NCBI GenBank assembly: GCA_030263455.1
Contig: SZOZ01000011.1
Location: 1 to 64,000, forward strand
DNA from: Synechococcales cyanobacterium CNB
GTDB taxonomy: Bacteria > Planctomycetota > Phycisphaerae > Phycisphaerales > UBA1924
Direction: 5' to 3'
Length of the DNA stretch: 64,000 bases
Below are positions 16,044-26,831 of the stretch, in pieces; positions within the stretch are counted from its first letter, which is position 1; each line of letters opens with the position of its first letter. The notes below the pieces were generated by a model that was given only the letters and a program-made list of their open reading frames with translations, was not told the DNA's origin and ran no database searches. A program made the position numbers and the translations under genes.

Positions 16044-17759
16044 ATGAACGGAGCACAAGGGCTGATGCCGGCGATCTGGGTTGCGATCTCCGTGCACGCG
16101 GCGGCGGCCCAGACGGTGTCGCTGTCGTTCGTTGATCGCTCGACCGGGCTTCACCTCCCCGGCATGGAGGGCGGCCGGACGGAGTTCGAGTTCGCCGACC
16201 TGAACGGCGACGGGCACCTCGACCTGGTGTCCATCGGTGATCACGGCAGCCCATTCGTCAACAGCAACCAGTCCGGCATCATGGTCTGGTTCGGCAACGG
16301 GCTTGGCGTCTGGTCGCACTACCAGACCGGATACTTCGGCTACGGAGGCATATCGATCGCCGACGTGAACAACGACGGACTGCTGGACGCCGCGTACGGC
16401 ATGCATCACGACTGGTCCTCGAACGACTTCGGCAACCAGGTGCTCGAGGTTGCGCTCGGCGACGGCACGGGGCGGAACTGGACGCCGTGGGACGACGGGC
16501 TTGGCCAGCACGGCCAATCGTGGGGCATGTTCTCGACCGATCTCGCCGACATCGACAACGACGGTTTGCTCGACGTCGGATCGGTCGCATTCGGCTGCTG
16601 CGACGGCGTCCACGTGCACCGAAACAACGGCGACGGGACGTGGCCGCGCACGTTCGGGTTTCTCGGCGGCAACTCGTCGATGGAGTTCCATTTCGGCGAC
16701 TTCAACGCCGACGGTAACGCCGACTTCGCGGCCTCGCACGGAGCGGGGACCGTGTATCTCGGCGACGGGACCGGGGCGTTCGTGCTCGCGGACGGGAATC
16801 TCGGCGGCGGACCGTGGCGTTCCGGACTGTCGATCGGCGACGTCGACGGGGACGAGCGCGAGGAGATCGCGTGGACTTCGTCAGGCGCGCTGCACGTCTG
16901 GAAGATGATCGCGCCCGGGCAGTGGCAGAATCTGTCAGGCAACCTCTCCTCCATCGGCGTGTCGTACCACCGCACCCAGATCGCGGACATGGACTTGGAC
17001 GGCTCGGGCGAGGTCATCGCCTATCGGCCGGGGCAGGTGGACATCTACGGACGGGACGGGAGCGGCGGGTGGTCGCTCTTCGCGCAGATCGTGACGCCGG
17101 AAGGATGCGGGAACGCGGCCGCGCTGCGGACCGGCGCGGATGCCGACCATAACGGCTACCCGGACATCGTGACGGTGGCGGAGGAGAACTGCCACTGGTG
17201 GACCGGAGGCACGAACCGCCCGCGGTTCTATGCGAACGCCTCGGCGCCGGAGCAGGCGTGGGTGCATCCGGTCTATCCGCGCGGCGGGCAAACGTTCATC
17301 GCGGGTCAGACTCGGTTTGTGCGCTGGCACGCGGCCATTCCGGAGGGCGACCGTGTCGGCGGGATGCCGACCATGACGATCGAGCTCTCGACCGCCGGCC
17401 CGAACGGTCCCTGGAGCGAAGTCGCGGCGGGCGTGCCGAGCAACGGACGGTTCCAGTGGCTGCTGCCCGCGTCGCTCCCCTCGACGACGAACGCACACCT
17501 GCGGTTCACGCTGGCGACGAACCCTCCCGCTTCTGCGGTGACGCCCGGCCCGTTCACGATCCTCGGCGTCGATTGTCCGTCGCCCGACTGCCCCGCGGAC
17601 TGGAACTGCGATGGAGACGTGAACACGCTGGACGTGCTGGCTTTCCTCAACGCATGGGTGAACGGGGACGAGCGGGCGGACCTGAACATGGACGGAGAAG
17701 TGAACACGCTGGACGTGCTCGCGTTCCTGAACTCGTGGACGGCTGGCTGCGGCGGATGA
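16044..17759 (+). CDS. Secreted FG-GAP/VCBS-repeat protein with dockerin-like tail
   Basis: A 571-aa exported protein. After the signal peptide (cleavage after AAA-Q) come repeated FG-GAP/VCBS-type calcium loops such as DLNGDGHLDLVS, DVNNDGLLDAAYG, DIDNDGLLDVGS, DFNADGNADFAAS and DMDLDGSGEVIAY, predicting a beta-propeller. A short beta-domain follows, then the duplicated dockerin-like module (DGDVNTLDVLAFLNAWVNGD and its copy) ending in AGCGG. Probably an adhesive or carbohydrate-facing surface protein. The ATG at 16044 follows GGAGGAG and begins the signal peptide. A possible sigma-54 promoter lies 65-80 bp upstream. Confidence 0.83.
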   Translation: MNGAQGLMPAIWVAISVHAAAAQTVSLSFVDRSTGLHLPGMEGGRTEFEFADLNGDGHLDLVSIGDHGSPFVNSNQSGIMVWFGNGLGVWSHYQTGYFGYGGISIADVNNDGLLDAAYGMHHDWSSNDFGNQVLEVALGDGTGRNWTPWDDGLGQHGQSWGMFSTDLADIDNDGLLDVGSVAFGCCDGVHVHRNNGDGTWPRTFGFLGGNSSMEFHFGDFNADGNADFAASHGAGTVYLGDGTGAFVLADGNLGGGPWRSGLSIGDVDGDEREEIAWTSSGALHVWKMIAPGQWQNLSGNLSSIGVSYHRTQIADMDLDGSGEVIAYRPGQVDIYGRDGSGGWSLFAQIVTPEGCGNAAALRTGADADHNGYPDIVTVAEENCHWWTGGTNRPRFYANASAPEQAWVHPVYPRGGQTFIAGQTRFVRWHAAIPEGDRVGGMPTMTIELSTAGPNGPWSEVAAGVPSNGRFQWLLPASLPSTTNAHLRFTLATNPPASAVTPGPFTILGVDCPSPDCPADWNCDGDVNTLDVLAFLNAWVNGDERADLNMDGEVNTLDVLAFLNSWTAGCGG

Positions 17760-17762
17760 GCC

Positions 17763-18560
17763 TCAGGCGACCCAGCGCCCGCCGTCGACACGGACGATCT
17801 CGCCCGTGACATAGTGCGCGTCGAGGGCGAGCCAGCGCACCGCCTCGGCTGCGTCCTGCGGCGTGCCGGCGCGAGCGAGCGGGACACGCTTGAGGTAGGC
17901 CTTCTGTGCCTCCGGGTCGGCCTCGGCGCCTGACTCGGGCCACGCGACGACGCCGGGCGCGACCCCGTTGACCCGAACGCGCGGGGCGAGTTCGCGGGCG
18001 AGGCTCTGGACCATCTCGGCGAGGGCGGCCTTGGACATGGAGTACGCCGAGTACCCGCGTCGTGGGCGGCCCAGCGAGTGGATGTCCAGCATGGCGACGA
18101 TCGAGCCGCCGCCGGGTCGCGGTGACTCGGCGAGGCGGCCCGCCAGACGCGAAGAGAGCAAGAGCGGCGAGAGCGCATTCACGCGGAAGTGGCGCGAGAT
18201 CGCCTCGGAGGTGATGCGGGCAAGCGGCGTGGGGCCGTACACCGAGGCGTTGTGGACGATCACGTCCAGGCGCTTGAGTTCGACGGCGAGCATCTCGCCG
18301 AGCGCGGCAACCGAGGCGAGGTCTTCAAGATCGAGGCGTTCGAGACGGACGCTGGCGCCTGCCTTGTGCAGAAGCGCGGCGGCCTTGCGCGCGGCGTCCG
18401 CGTCGCTGCGCCAGGTGACGATCAGGTCGCAGCCGGCATCGGCGAGGGCGTGCGCAACCGCAAGCCCGACCCGCCGCACGCCGCCTGTCACGAGTGCAAC
18501 GGGGCGATCCGCGAGCGAACTGGTCGGATCGCCGGCGGTATCGGAATCGGAGCGTGGCAT
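17763..18560 (-). CDS. Short-chain dehydrogenase/reductase (pteridine reductase-like)
   Basis: A 265-aa Rossmann-fold oxidoreductase. The cofactor motif is TGGVRRVGLAVA, whose Arg-rich TGxxRRxG form is typical of NADPH-dependent pteridine reductases such as FolM. The catalytic Tyr-Lys are in YSAYSMSKAAL, and NASVYG supplies the NAG-like motif. The C-terminal YVTGEIVRVDGGR is standard. It may reduce dihydromonapterin or dihydrofolate, but substrate assignment is inference. It is the last gene of a leftward run beginning at 21268 and ends 3 bp from the convergent FG-GAP gene. Confidence 0.85.
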   Translation of the reverse strand: MPRSDSDTAGDPTSSLADRPVALVTGGVRRVGLAVAHALADAGCDLIVTWRSDADAARKAAALLHKAGASVRLERLDLEDLASVAALGEMLAVELKRLDVIVHNASVYGPTPLARITSEAISRHFRVNALSPLLLSSRLAGRLAESPRPGGGSIVAMLDIHSLGRPRRGYSAYSMSKAALAEMVQSLARELAPRVRVNGVAPGVVAWPESGAEADPEAQKAYLKRVPLARAGTPQDAAEAVRWLALDAHYVTGEIVRVDGGRWVA

Positions 18561-18580
18561 CTTCGGTCCTCGGGTGCGCG

Positions 18581-18856
18581 TCAGTCGGAGCCGGGTTCGG
18601 TTGCGGGGCCTTCTTCGAGCGGAACCCTCCGGCCCGCCTCTGCCCAGGCGTCGATCGGCGGCTCGTCGGGGGAGGAAGGGACCTGCGCGCGCGCGAGGCG
18701 GCGACGGCGAGAAACGATCAACGCGAACGCGCCCAGCGCGATGACGACCAGCAACGAGGCAACGAGCACGACCGCGAGCGCGATGAAGGCCACCGCTTCG
18801 CTCTGCGCCGGGGCGGGCGTCTGGGTCGAGACGCCGATGGCGATGGTTCCCGGCAT
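18581..18856 (-). CDS. Small single-span membrane protein
   Basis: A 91-aa protein with one transmembrane helix (about residues 22-45) followed by RRRRLARA and an acidic Pro/Glu-rich tail, predicting N-out/C-in topology. No family recognised. The ATG at 18856 was chosen; a GTG three codons upstream is possible. It sits 20 bp before the dehydrogenase and 32 bp after the preceding gene, so it is probably cotranscribed with the ECF sigma-factor genes. Confidence 0.55.
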   Translation of the reverse strand: MPGTIAIGVSTQTPAPAQSEAVAFIALAVVLVASLLVVIALGAFALIVSRRRRLARAQVPSSPDEPPIDAWAEAGRRVPLEEGPATEPGSD

Positions 18857-18888
18857 GTACGGCACGGGGGACGATAGCCGGGGGTGGG

Positions 18889-19407
18889 TCAGCCGGTCGG
18901 CGCGGCGGGGAGCGCGCCCGGATCGCCGCCCGGCAGGGGCGGGGGCAATGCCGCGGAGCGCACGATCGGGGCGATGGTGACGCGATCGGGTGTGCGGATC
19001 ACGCCCGCCGGCAGACCAGCCTGCGCGAGGGCATCCGCGAGGGCACGGTCGTCAAGAGTCTTGGTGCGCGAAGGCGCGACGACAATCGCGGTGCGCTGGA
19101 GGATGCTGGGGTCGGAGCGAACGATCTCAACACGGGAACCCGGGGAGACAGGGGGCAGGAGCGGTTCGGACGCTCCCTCCGAGTCTCGATGAGCGATCGG
19201 CAGTGGCGCTGGCTTCGGCTGCTGCCGCGTGAGCACGGCTCCTGTCGCGATGGCTACCGCCAGTGGCAGCGCGGCGAGTGCGGCCCGGACTGTGATGCGA
19301 CGGCGCACGCGAGCGCGCAGGGCACCCTGCGCTAGCGAGAGAATCCGGTCGCGACGTGCGAGGCCAGCGGGACTGAGCGCTGTGTTGTCGGTCGGGCCGG
19401 CGGTCAT
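18889..19407 (-). CDS. Single-span membrane protein downstream of ECF sigma factor (possible anti-sigma factor)
   Basis: A 172-aa protein: basic N-terminus, one membrane helix (about 42-62: AALAALPLAVAIATGAVL), then a Pro-rich, probably periplasmic region. It overlaps the ECF sigma gene by 4 bp (ATGA), the usual position of a cognate anti-sigma factor, and the cytoplasmic-helix-periplasm layout fits. However, there is no HxxxCxxC zinc motif and the N-terminal part is short, so the anti-sigma role is inference from context only. Confidence 0.6.
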   Translation of the reverse strand: MTAGPTDNTALSPAGLARRDRILSLAQGALRARVRRRITVRAALAALPLAVAIATGAVLTRQQPKPAPLPIAHRDSEGASEPLLPPVSPGSRVEIVRSDPSILQRTAIVVAPSRTKTLDDRALADALAQAGLPAGVIRTPDRVTIAPIVRSAALPPPLPGGDPGALPAAPTG

Positions 19408-19985
19408 GGGTGTTTCTCCGATGCGGTGTCGCGTAAACGGTTGAGGATGCGCCGCAAGCGGCCGTGGGCGGCATCACCGGTCAGGCCCGCCTGATCGCCG
19501 GACTCGCGCAGCGTGCGCGACCGGCCGAAGCGAGCGTCGATGAGCGAGCGATCTTCGGCGGGAAGTCCGGCGAGGACAGCGCGAAGTCGGTCGATCCGTT
19601 CGAGCACCTCGCAGAGTTCGTCGGGACGAGCGGGCGCTGGTGCAGGCGAGCGTGAGCGTTCACGGAGGATGCGGCGCTTCTCGCGGCGCAGCCGGTCGAG
19701 CGCGGCCGATCGCACAACTCGAACGAACCAGCGTTCGAGTGACTGTTCGTCAGGCAGCGTCGGGATGCGGCGTGCGACTCGGATCATCGCGTCCTGGACC
19801 ACGTCGAGGCAGAACGACTCGTCACGGCCGGTCAGGGATCGGGCGGCGTCAAAGGCGCGATCGAACCAGGCTTCGTAGAAGCAGGCGAGGGCGGAACCGT
19901 CGCCCCTGGAAATGGCGGCTGTCAGATCGCGTGTGGCGTCGCCGCGCTCGGATGGGGCGAGCGCGGCGGGCGCTGGACGCGGCAT
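19404..19985 (-). CDS. ECF-type RNA polymerase sigma factor
   Basis: A 193-aa sigma-70 family member of the extracytoplasmic-function group. Region 2 is visible at about 25-95 (ACFYEAWFDRAFDAARSL, CLDVVQDAMIRVARRI, RWFVRVVRSAALDRLRREKR), and region 4 at about 125-190 (LRAVLAGLPAEDRSLIDARF ... GDAAHGRLRRILNRLR). The helix-turn-helix part of region 4 is rather divergent. The ATG at 19985 was picked; an in-frame GTG at 20003 is an alternative and neither has a clear ribosome site. It is cotranscribed with the exported coiled-coil protein upstream and the membrane protein downstream. Confidence 0.85.
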   Translation of the reverse strand: MPRPAPAALAPSERGDATRDLTAAISRGDGSALACFYEAWFDRAFDAARSLTGRDESFCLDVVQDAMIRVARRIPTLPDEQSLERWFVRVVRSAALDRLRREKRRILRERSRSPAPAPARPDELCEVLERIDRLRAVLAGLPAEDRSLIDARFGRSRTLRESGDQAGLTGDAAHGRLRRILNRLRDTASEKHP

Positions 19986-20041
19986 GGACGGCGTGGGTTC
20001 CACGCGGGCGGGCCGGGCTGCGGCGATGGCGAGCGATGCGG

Positions 20042-21268
20042 TCAGCGTCCCCCTCCGGCCCGGCCTCGGAGCCGGGCGATCTCCTCGCGCATGGCCTTGA
20101 GTTCGGCTTCGAGCGCGGCAACACGCTCTCGCAGCGACAGGTTCTCGGCGGCGAGCCGCGCGGCCGGATCGGTTCCCGCACCCTGCGACGGCGCCCGCGC
20201 GGTCTCGAGCATCGACTGCATCGCCGTCATGCGATGGGCGGCACGCTCGCGCTCGACCTCTGCCGCACGCATCATCGTGACCGCTTCCGCGAGCCGTTCC
20301 TCGCTCTCCCGAAGGTCCGAGGGAGGAATCGCCGACTGCTCGGCCAGTTTCCTGCGTTCGTTGAGTTCCTGCTCGGCAACGGCGACACGCTGCTTTGCAC
20401 GCTCGATCCCGATCGATTGCAGCTCGAAGTTCGCCCGCGCATCGGTGAGTTCCATCTCGAGTCTGGCAGCGTCTGCCATCGAGCGGGACAACTGCGACTT
20501 GACGATCTCGCGCCGGCGGGCAAGGTCCGCGCTGATGGCGTTGATCGCGCTCTGTGCCGCCCCGAGCGCGACCGGCGGCGCGTTCATGATGACAAGACCC
20601 GTATCCTCGTGGAAGCGGACGGCTGGATCGGCGTCGGGGGTGGCCGTGGTGAGCGCGGTCTCGATCGCGGTGAGCACGGCCTCGCGCGGCAGGGGCGAAT
20701 CCGCAGGTTCGCCCGGCAGTGGCGTGATCAGGTCGCGGATCGAGACCACGAGGGTCTCCGCTGGCATGAGACGGCCGGTCTGGAGCGTCCGTCGGCCGGT
20801 CTCCCGTCGGACTTCGATGAGGTAGATCGGTTCTCCCGGTCCCGTGAAGGCGTTGGGGAACGCACCGGGAATCGACAGGTCCACTCGAACAGGCAGATCG
20901 TTGATGGTGTAGGAGCCGGTCACGAGTTCGAGGGCGGACCTCGCGGAGACACGTTCGAGGAACACCTGCGGGATGCGAACGTCATCGGCCTCTCCGCGGA
21001 TGACGACGTTGACCGGGCTGCCTTCGGACGCCAACTTCACGGCCTGGGCATACTCGGGCAGCGAGCCGCCGGGGAACCGGAGCGTGAGAAGGGGAGAGGT
21101 GTCCTGGGTGCGTGACGCGGCCGCCTGCGTGAGGTTCTGTCTCGCTTGCACGGAGCCAGGCTCCGGCTGGGTACTCGGGACGGACTGGGCGGTCAGGAGG
21201 GGCGTGGCGCAAGTCAGAGCGACGGTCGCAAGGGCGAACGGGCGCATCCGGGCATGGTTCGTCGGCAT
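20042..21268 (-). CDS. Exported coiled-coil protein, first gene of the ECF operon
   Basis: A 408-aa exported protein. Signal peptide at 1-26. Residues about 50-110 (LTLRFPGGSLPEYAQAVKLA, VNVVIRGEADDVRIPQVFLE) resemble an STN/secretin N-terminal-like alpha-beta domain. A second mixed domain follows (150-230). Residues about 240-405 form a long heptad-rich coiled coil with many Arg, Glu and Ala. I do not recognise a named family. The start has AAGGAG 7 nt upstream. Position ahead of an ECF sigma factor suggests a role in envelope sensing or structure; that is inference. Confidence 0.7.
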   Translation of the reverse strand: MPTNHARMRPFALATVALTCATPLLTAQSVPSTQPEPGSVQARQNLTQAAASRTQDTSPLLTLRFPGGSLPEYAQAVKLASEGSPVNVVIRGEADDVRIPQVFLERVSARSALELVTGSYTINDLPVRVDLSIPGAFPNAFTGPGEPIYLIEVRRETGRRTLQTGRLMPAETLVVSIRDLITPLPGEPADSPLPREAVLTAIETALTTATPDADPAVRFHEDTGLVIMNAPPVALGAAQSAINAISADLARRREIVKSQLSRSMADAARLEMELTDARANFELQSIGIERAKQRVAVAEQELNERRKLAEQSAIPPSDLRESEERLAEAVTMMRAAEVERERAAHRMTAMQSMLETARAPSQGAGTDPAARLAAENLSLRERVAALEAELKAMREEIARLRGRAGGGR

Positions 21269-21434
21269 GGCGGTCTCCTTGTCGAGCGGCCGTGGCCGTT
21301 CGTGGAGCATGAACGCCGCCGGGGTGGGAGTTCGGCGCGGTCTGACAAGAATATCGGCCCGGTCGTGCGGGGTTGCCGGATCGGGCGAAGCAGGCCGGCG
21401 GTCGGCCTAGAGTCCCGTCCGAGCAGGAGCCGCC

Positions 21435-22560
21435 ATGCACTTCGACGCCCACCAGCCCGTGATCGACGACCTTGAGGCGCGGATCGTAACCATCCGCGAC
21501 TCTCTTTAACTACGAGTCCAAACGCCGCAGGCTGGCGGAACTTGAGACGAAGATGGGCGAGCCGGGTTTCTGGGACGCCCCGGAGGCCGCGAAGGCCACG
21601 GTGGCGGAACTGAAACTGCTCAAGGCCCAGACGGACCCGCTCAAGTCGATCGTTGAGGACTTCGAGAACGCGAGACTCGCGTACGAGATGGCGAAGGAGT
21701 CGGGCGACAAGGACCTGCTCGCCGAGGCCGACGAGTCGTTGCACGGCCTGGTCGGGCGAATGGAGCAGGTCGAGCTGCAGTCGCTGCTCTCGGGCAAGCA
21801 CGACCATCGGAACTGCTACCTGACCATCTCGGCCGGCGACGGCGGCACCGAGGCCAACGACTGGGCCGAGATGCTGCTGCGGATGTACATCTACTACTGC
21901 GAACGGATGGGATGGAAACTCGAAGAGATTTCCAAGACGTTCGGCACGGAGGTTGGGATCGACCACGTGACGCTGCACGTGAAAGGGCCGTACGCGTTCG
22001 GATACCTGAGTTGCGAGCGGGGGACGCACCGGCTGGCGCGGGTGTCGCCGTTCAACTCGCAGGGCAAGCGGCAGACGAGTTTCGCGAGCGTGGACGTGAC
22101 GCCCGAGTTCGAGGATGTTGCGCTGGAAATCCCGGACAAGGACCTCGATATCACGTACTTCGCGCGATCCAGCGGCCCGGGCGGGCAGAACGTCAACAAG
22201 GTGGCGTCGGCGTGCCGCATCGTGCACAAGCCGACGGGGATCATGGTGGTGGCAAGCACCTACCGTGACCAGCCGCAGAACAAGCATCAGGCCATGACGC
22301 TGCTGACGGCGAAACTGGAGCAACTCGAGGAAGAGAAGCGCGAGCGTGAGCTGGCTGAGGCCAAGGGCGCGGAGATGGGCCGCGGCTGGGGGACGCAGAT
22401 CCGCAGCTACGTGTTCTACGACAACCGTGTGAAGGACCACCGGACCGGCTACGAGGAGAGCAACTACGAGAAGGTGCTGCAGGGGTATCTGGAGCCGTTC
22501 GTGGATGCGGAACTGAAGCGGCGGCGGGCTGAGAAGGAGAGGGCGGGGGTGGGGGCGTAG
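21435..22560 (+). CDS. prfB: Peptide chain release factor 2, expressed by programmed +1 frameshift
   Basis: RF2 recognises UGA and UAA stops and triggers peptide release. Translation starts at the ATG at 21435 and runs 24 codons to CTT at 21504-21506. An in-frame TAA (21507-21509) follows; shifting +1 gives AAC-TAC-GAG and the rest of RF2 to 22560, for 374 aa in total (E. coli 365). The junction protein IRDSL-NYESKRRRLAEL aligns with E. coli RGYL-DYDAKKERLEEV. The SPF stop-recognition tripeptide (RVSPFNSQGKR) and GGQ at 249-251 are intact. The recoding stop is TAA rather than the usual TGA, and no Shine-Dalgarno-like stretch precedes CTT. Confidence 0.93.
21504..21510 (+). promoter_or_regulatory. 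Programmed +1 ribosomal frameshift site CTT-TAA-C in prfB
   Basis: CTTTAAC occupies the exact position of the CTTTGAC slip site in bacterial prfB. P-site tRNA-Leu on CUU slips to UUU while the A-site stop is slowly decoded; the next codon read is AAC. In the canonical system RF2 shortage raises slippage because only RF2 reads UGA. Here UAA can also be read by RF1, which should weaken RF2 autoregulation. The stimulatory AGGGGG seen in E. coli is replaced by GCGACTCT. Confidence 0.9.
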
Positions 22561-22574
22561 AAGCAGGAGTCGGC

Positions 22575-22997
22575 ATGACGCGCGAAGAAATGCTGATCGC
22601 GTTTCTTGCGGATCGCGACGTGCCCTGCCCGCGGTGCAGGTACTCGCTTCGCGGCATTGCGGCTCCGAAGTGCCCCGAGTGCGGCGTCGTGCTGCGGCTC
22701 AGCCTGCGTGTCGATGCCGTGCCGTCCGCCGACCCGGACGCCGAGCGCCGTTGGCTCGTGGAGTATCTTGCGAAGCACGGCGCGGAGTGCCCAGAGTGCC
22801 GTCTACGATTGCACGGCGAAGCCGGCTCGGCGTGTCCGGCGTGCGGGGCTTTGCTGACGCTGAGTTCGATCCGGCAGGCGGCGGTCGGGCGGTCCCTCGC
22901 GGTCGAAGCGCGGACAGCGGGGCTGTGGCTGGTCGCGCTGCTGCTGATGGCGATCGCGTTCGCCGCGGTGCTCGTGTTCGTGACGGCGCGGCCGTAG
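22575..22997 (+). CDS. Membrane protein with two zinc ribbons
   Basis: A 140-aa protein. Two zinc-ribbon halves occur: CPRCRYSLRG with CPECG (residues 18-37) and CPECRLRLHG with CPACG (about 72-93), followed by one C-terminal transmembrane helix (about 115-138). It belongs to the same style of protein as those at 15507 and 29129. It begins 14 bp after prfB and may be cotranscribed with it. No function can be assigned. Confidence 0.68.
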   Translation: MTREEMLIAFLADRDVPCPRCRYSLRGIAAPKCPECGVVLRLSLRVDAVPSADPDAERRWLVEYLAKHGAECPECRLRLHGEAGSACPACGALLTLSSIRQAAVGRSLAVEARTAGLWLVALLLMAIAFAAVLVFVTARP

Positions 22998-22999
22998 GG

Positions 23000-23401
23000 C
23001 TATCGCAGGCTGCGCGGCGGGCGAGGGCCTGGGCAGCACCCGATGGGGCGGCCGTCGTCGTCAGGCTTTCGTTGCGGCGGGGGGAAGTGGCCCTCGGCCT
23101 TTGCGGTGAGCAGTGAACCGAGCACGATCGCGGCGAAAGCGGCGAGCGGCACGATCGGCGGCAGGTGGACGCCGAAGCCCGGCAGCACAACGAAGCAGAC
23201 GAAGCCGAGCAGGATCACGAGGCCGAACGCGACGATGAGCCGGAGCAGCAGGCGCCGGCCCTCGCGGCGATTGTGCTCCTCGTCGGCGGCAAAGGAGAAC
23301 GCGGCTGGGTCGGCGCGGCACGGCTCATCGGGGAGGCGTTCGGAGTCGATGCCGGGGCCGATGATGATGACGCTGTCGGACTCGCTCGGATCGCGGGCCA
23401 T
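23000..23401 (-). CDS. Small two-span membrane protein
   Basis: A 133-aa protein with two hydrophobic helices (about 52-75 and 82-100) connected by a short Pro-containing turn, an acidic N-terminus and a Pro/Gly/Arg-rich C-terminus carrying a CC pair. No family recognised. It is convergent with the zinc-ribbon gene (2 bp apart) and lies downstream of nothing obvious; uvrA ends 76 bp away reading toward it on the same strand. Confidence 0.6.
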   Translation of the reverse strand: MARDPSESDSVIIIGPGIDSERLPDEPCRADPAAFSFAADEEHNRREGRRLLLRLIVAFGLVILLGFVCFVVLPGFGVHLPPIVPLAAFAAIVLGSLLTAKAEGHFPPPQRKPDDDGRPIGCCPGPRPPRSLR

Positions 23402-23477
23402 GCGTTGAGATGATAGGAGCGAGGCCGCAACGCGACGCGCACGGCAGGGGAAGCCACGACAAAGAGCGACGCGCTGT

Positions 23478-26591
<3,114 letters not shown>

Positions 26592-26629
26592 CCATCTCCC
26601 TCCGTGGGAGCGATCGTAGGTCGTCGGTG

Positions 26630-26812
26630 TTACTCGCCGGTCTCGGCCGGAGCGGACGGCTGGGGCTGTGGGGCGGTCGCGGCGTGCTTCGCCCGCTGGA
26701 CCAGCCCGAGCATGATGAGACCGATCGCCACGCCCAGCAGGTACAGCCCGAGGCGGCGAGGGAACTCGCCTTTGCGGCGATGTGGGGGCGTTCTCGTTGC
26801 TGCTGGTTCCAC
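26630..26812 (-). CDS. Tiny single-span membrane protein between uvrB and uvrA
   Basis: A 60-aa reading frame from GTG at 26812. It has a basic N-terminus (RRKGEFPRRLG), one hydrophobic helix (LYLLGVAIGLIMLGLV) and a Pro/Ala-rich tail. It fits exactly in the gap between uvrB (19 bp) and uvrA (38 bp) on the same strand, and its composition is membrane-protein-like rather than shadow-like. No homologue known to me; the GTG start lacks a clear ribosome site, so the call is tentative. Confidence 0.45.
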   Translation of the reverse strand: MEPAATRTPPHRRKGEFPRRLGLYLLGVAIGLIMLGLVQRAKHAATAPQPQPSAPAETGE

Positions 26813-26831
26813 GGACCATGCTAGGGGCGAG

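Noticed and set aside
21435-21509. prfB as a pseudogene or sequencing error
   Set aside because: The stop lies exactly at the known RF2 slip site with CTT before and C after it, and both flanking frames align with RF2.
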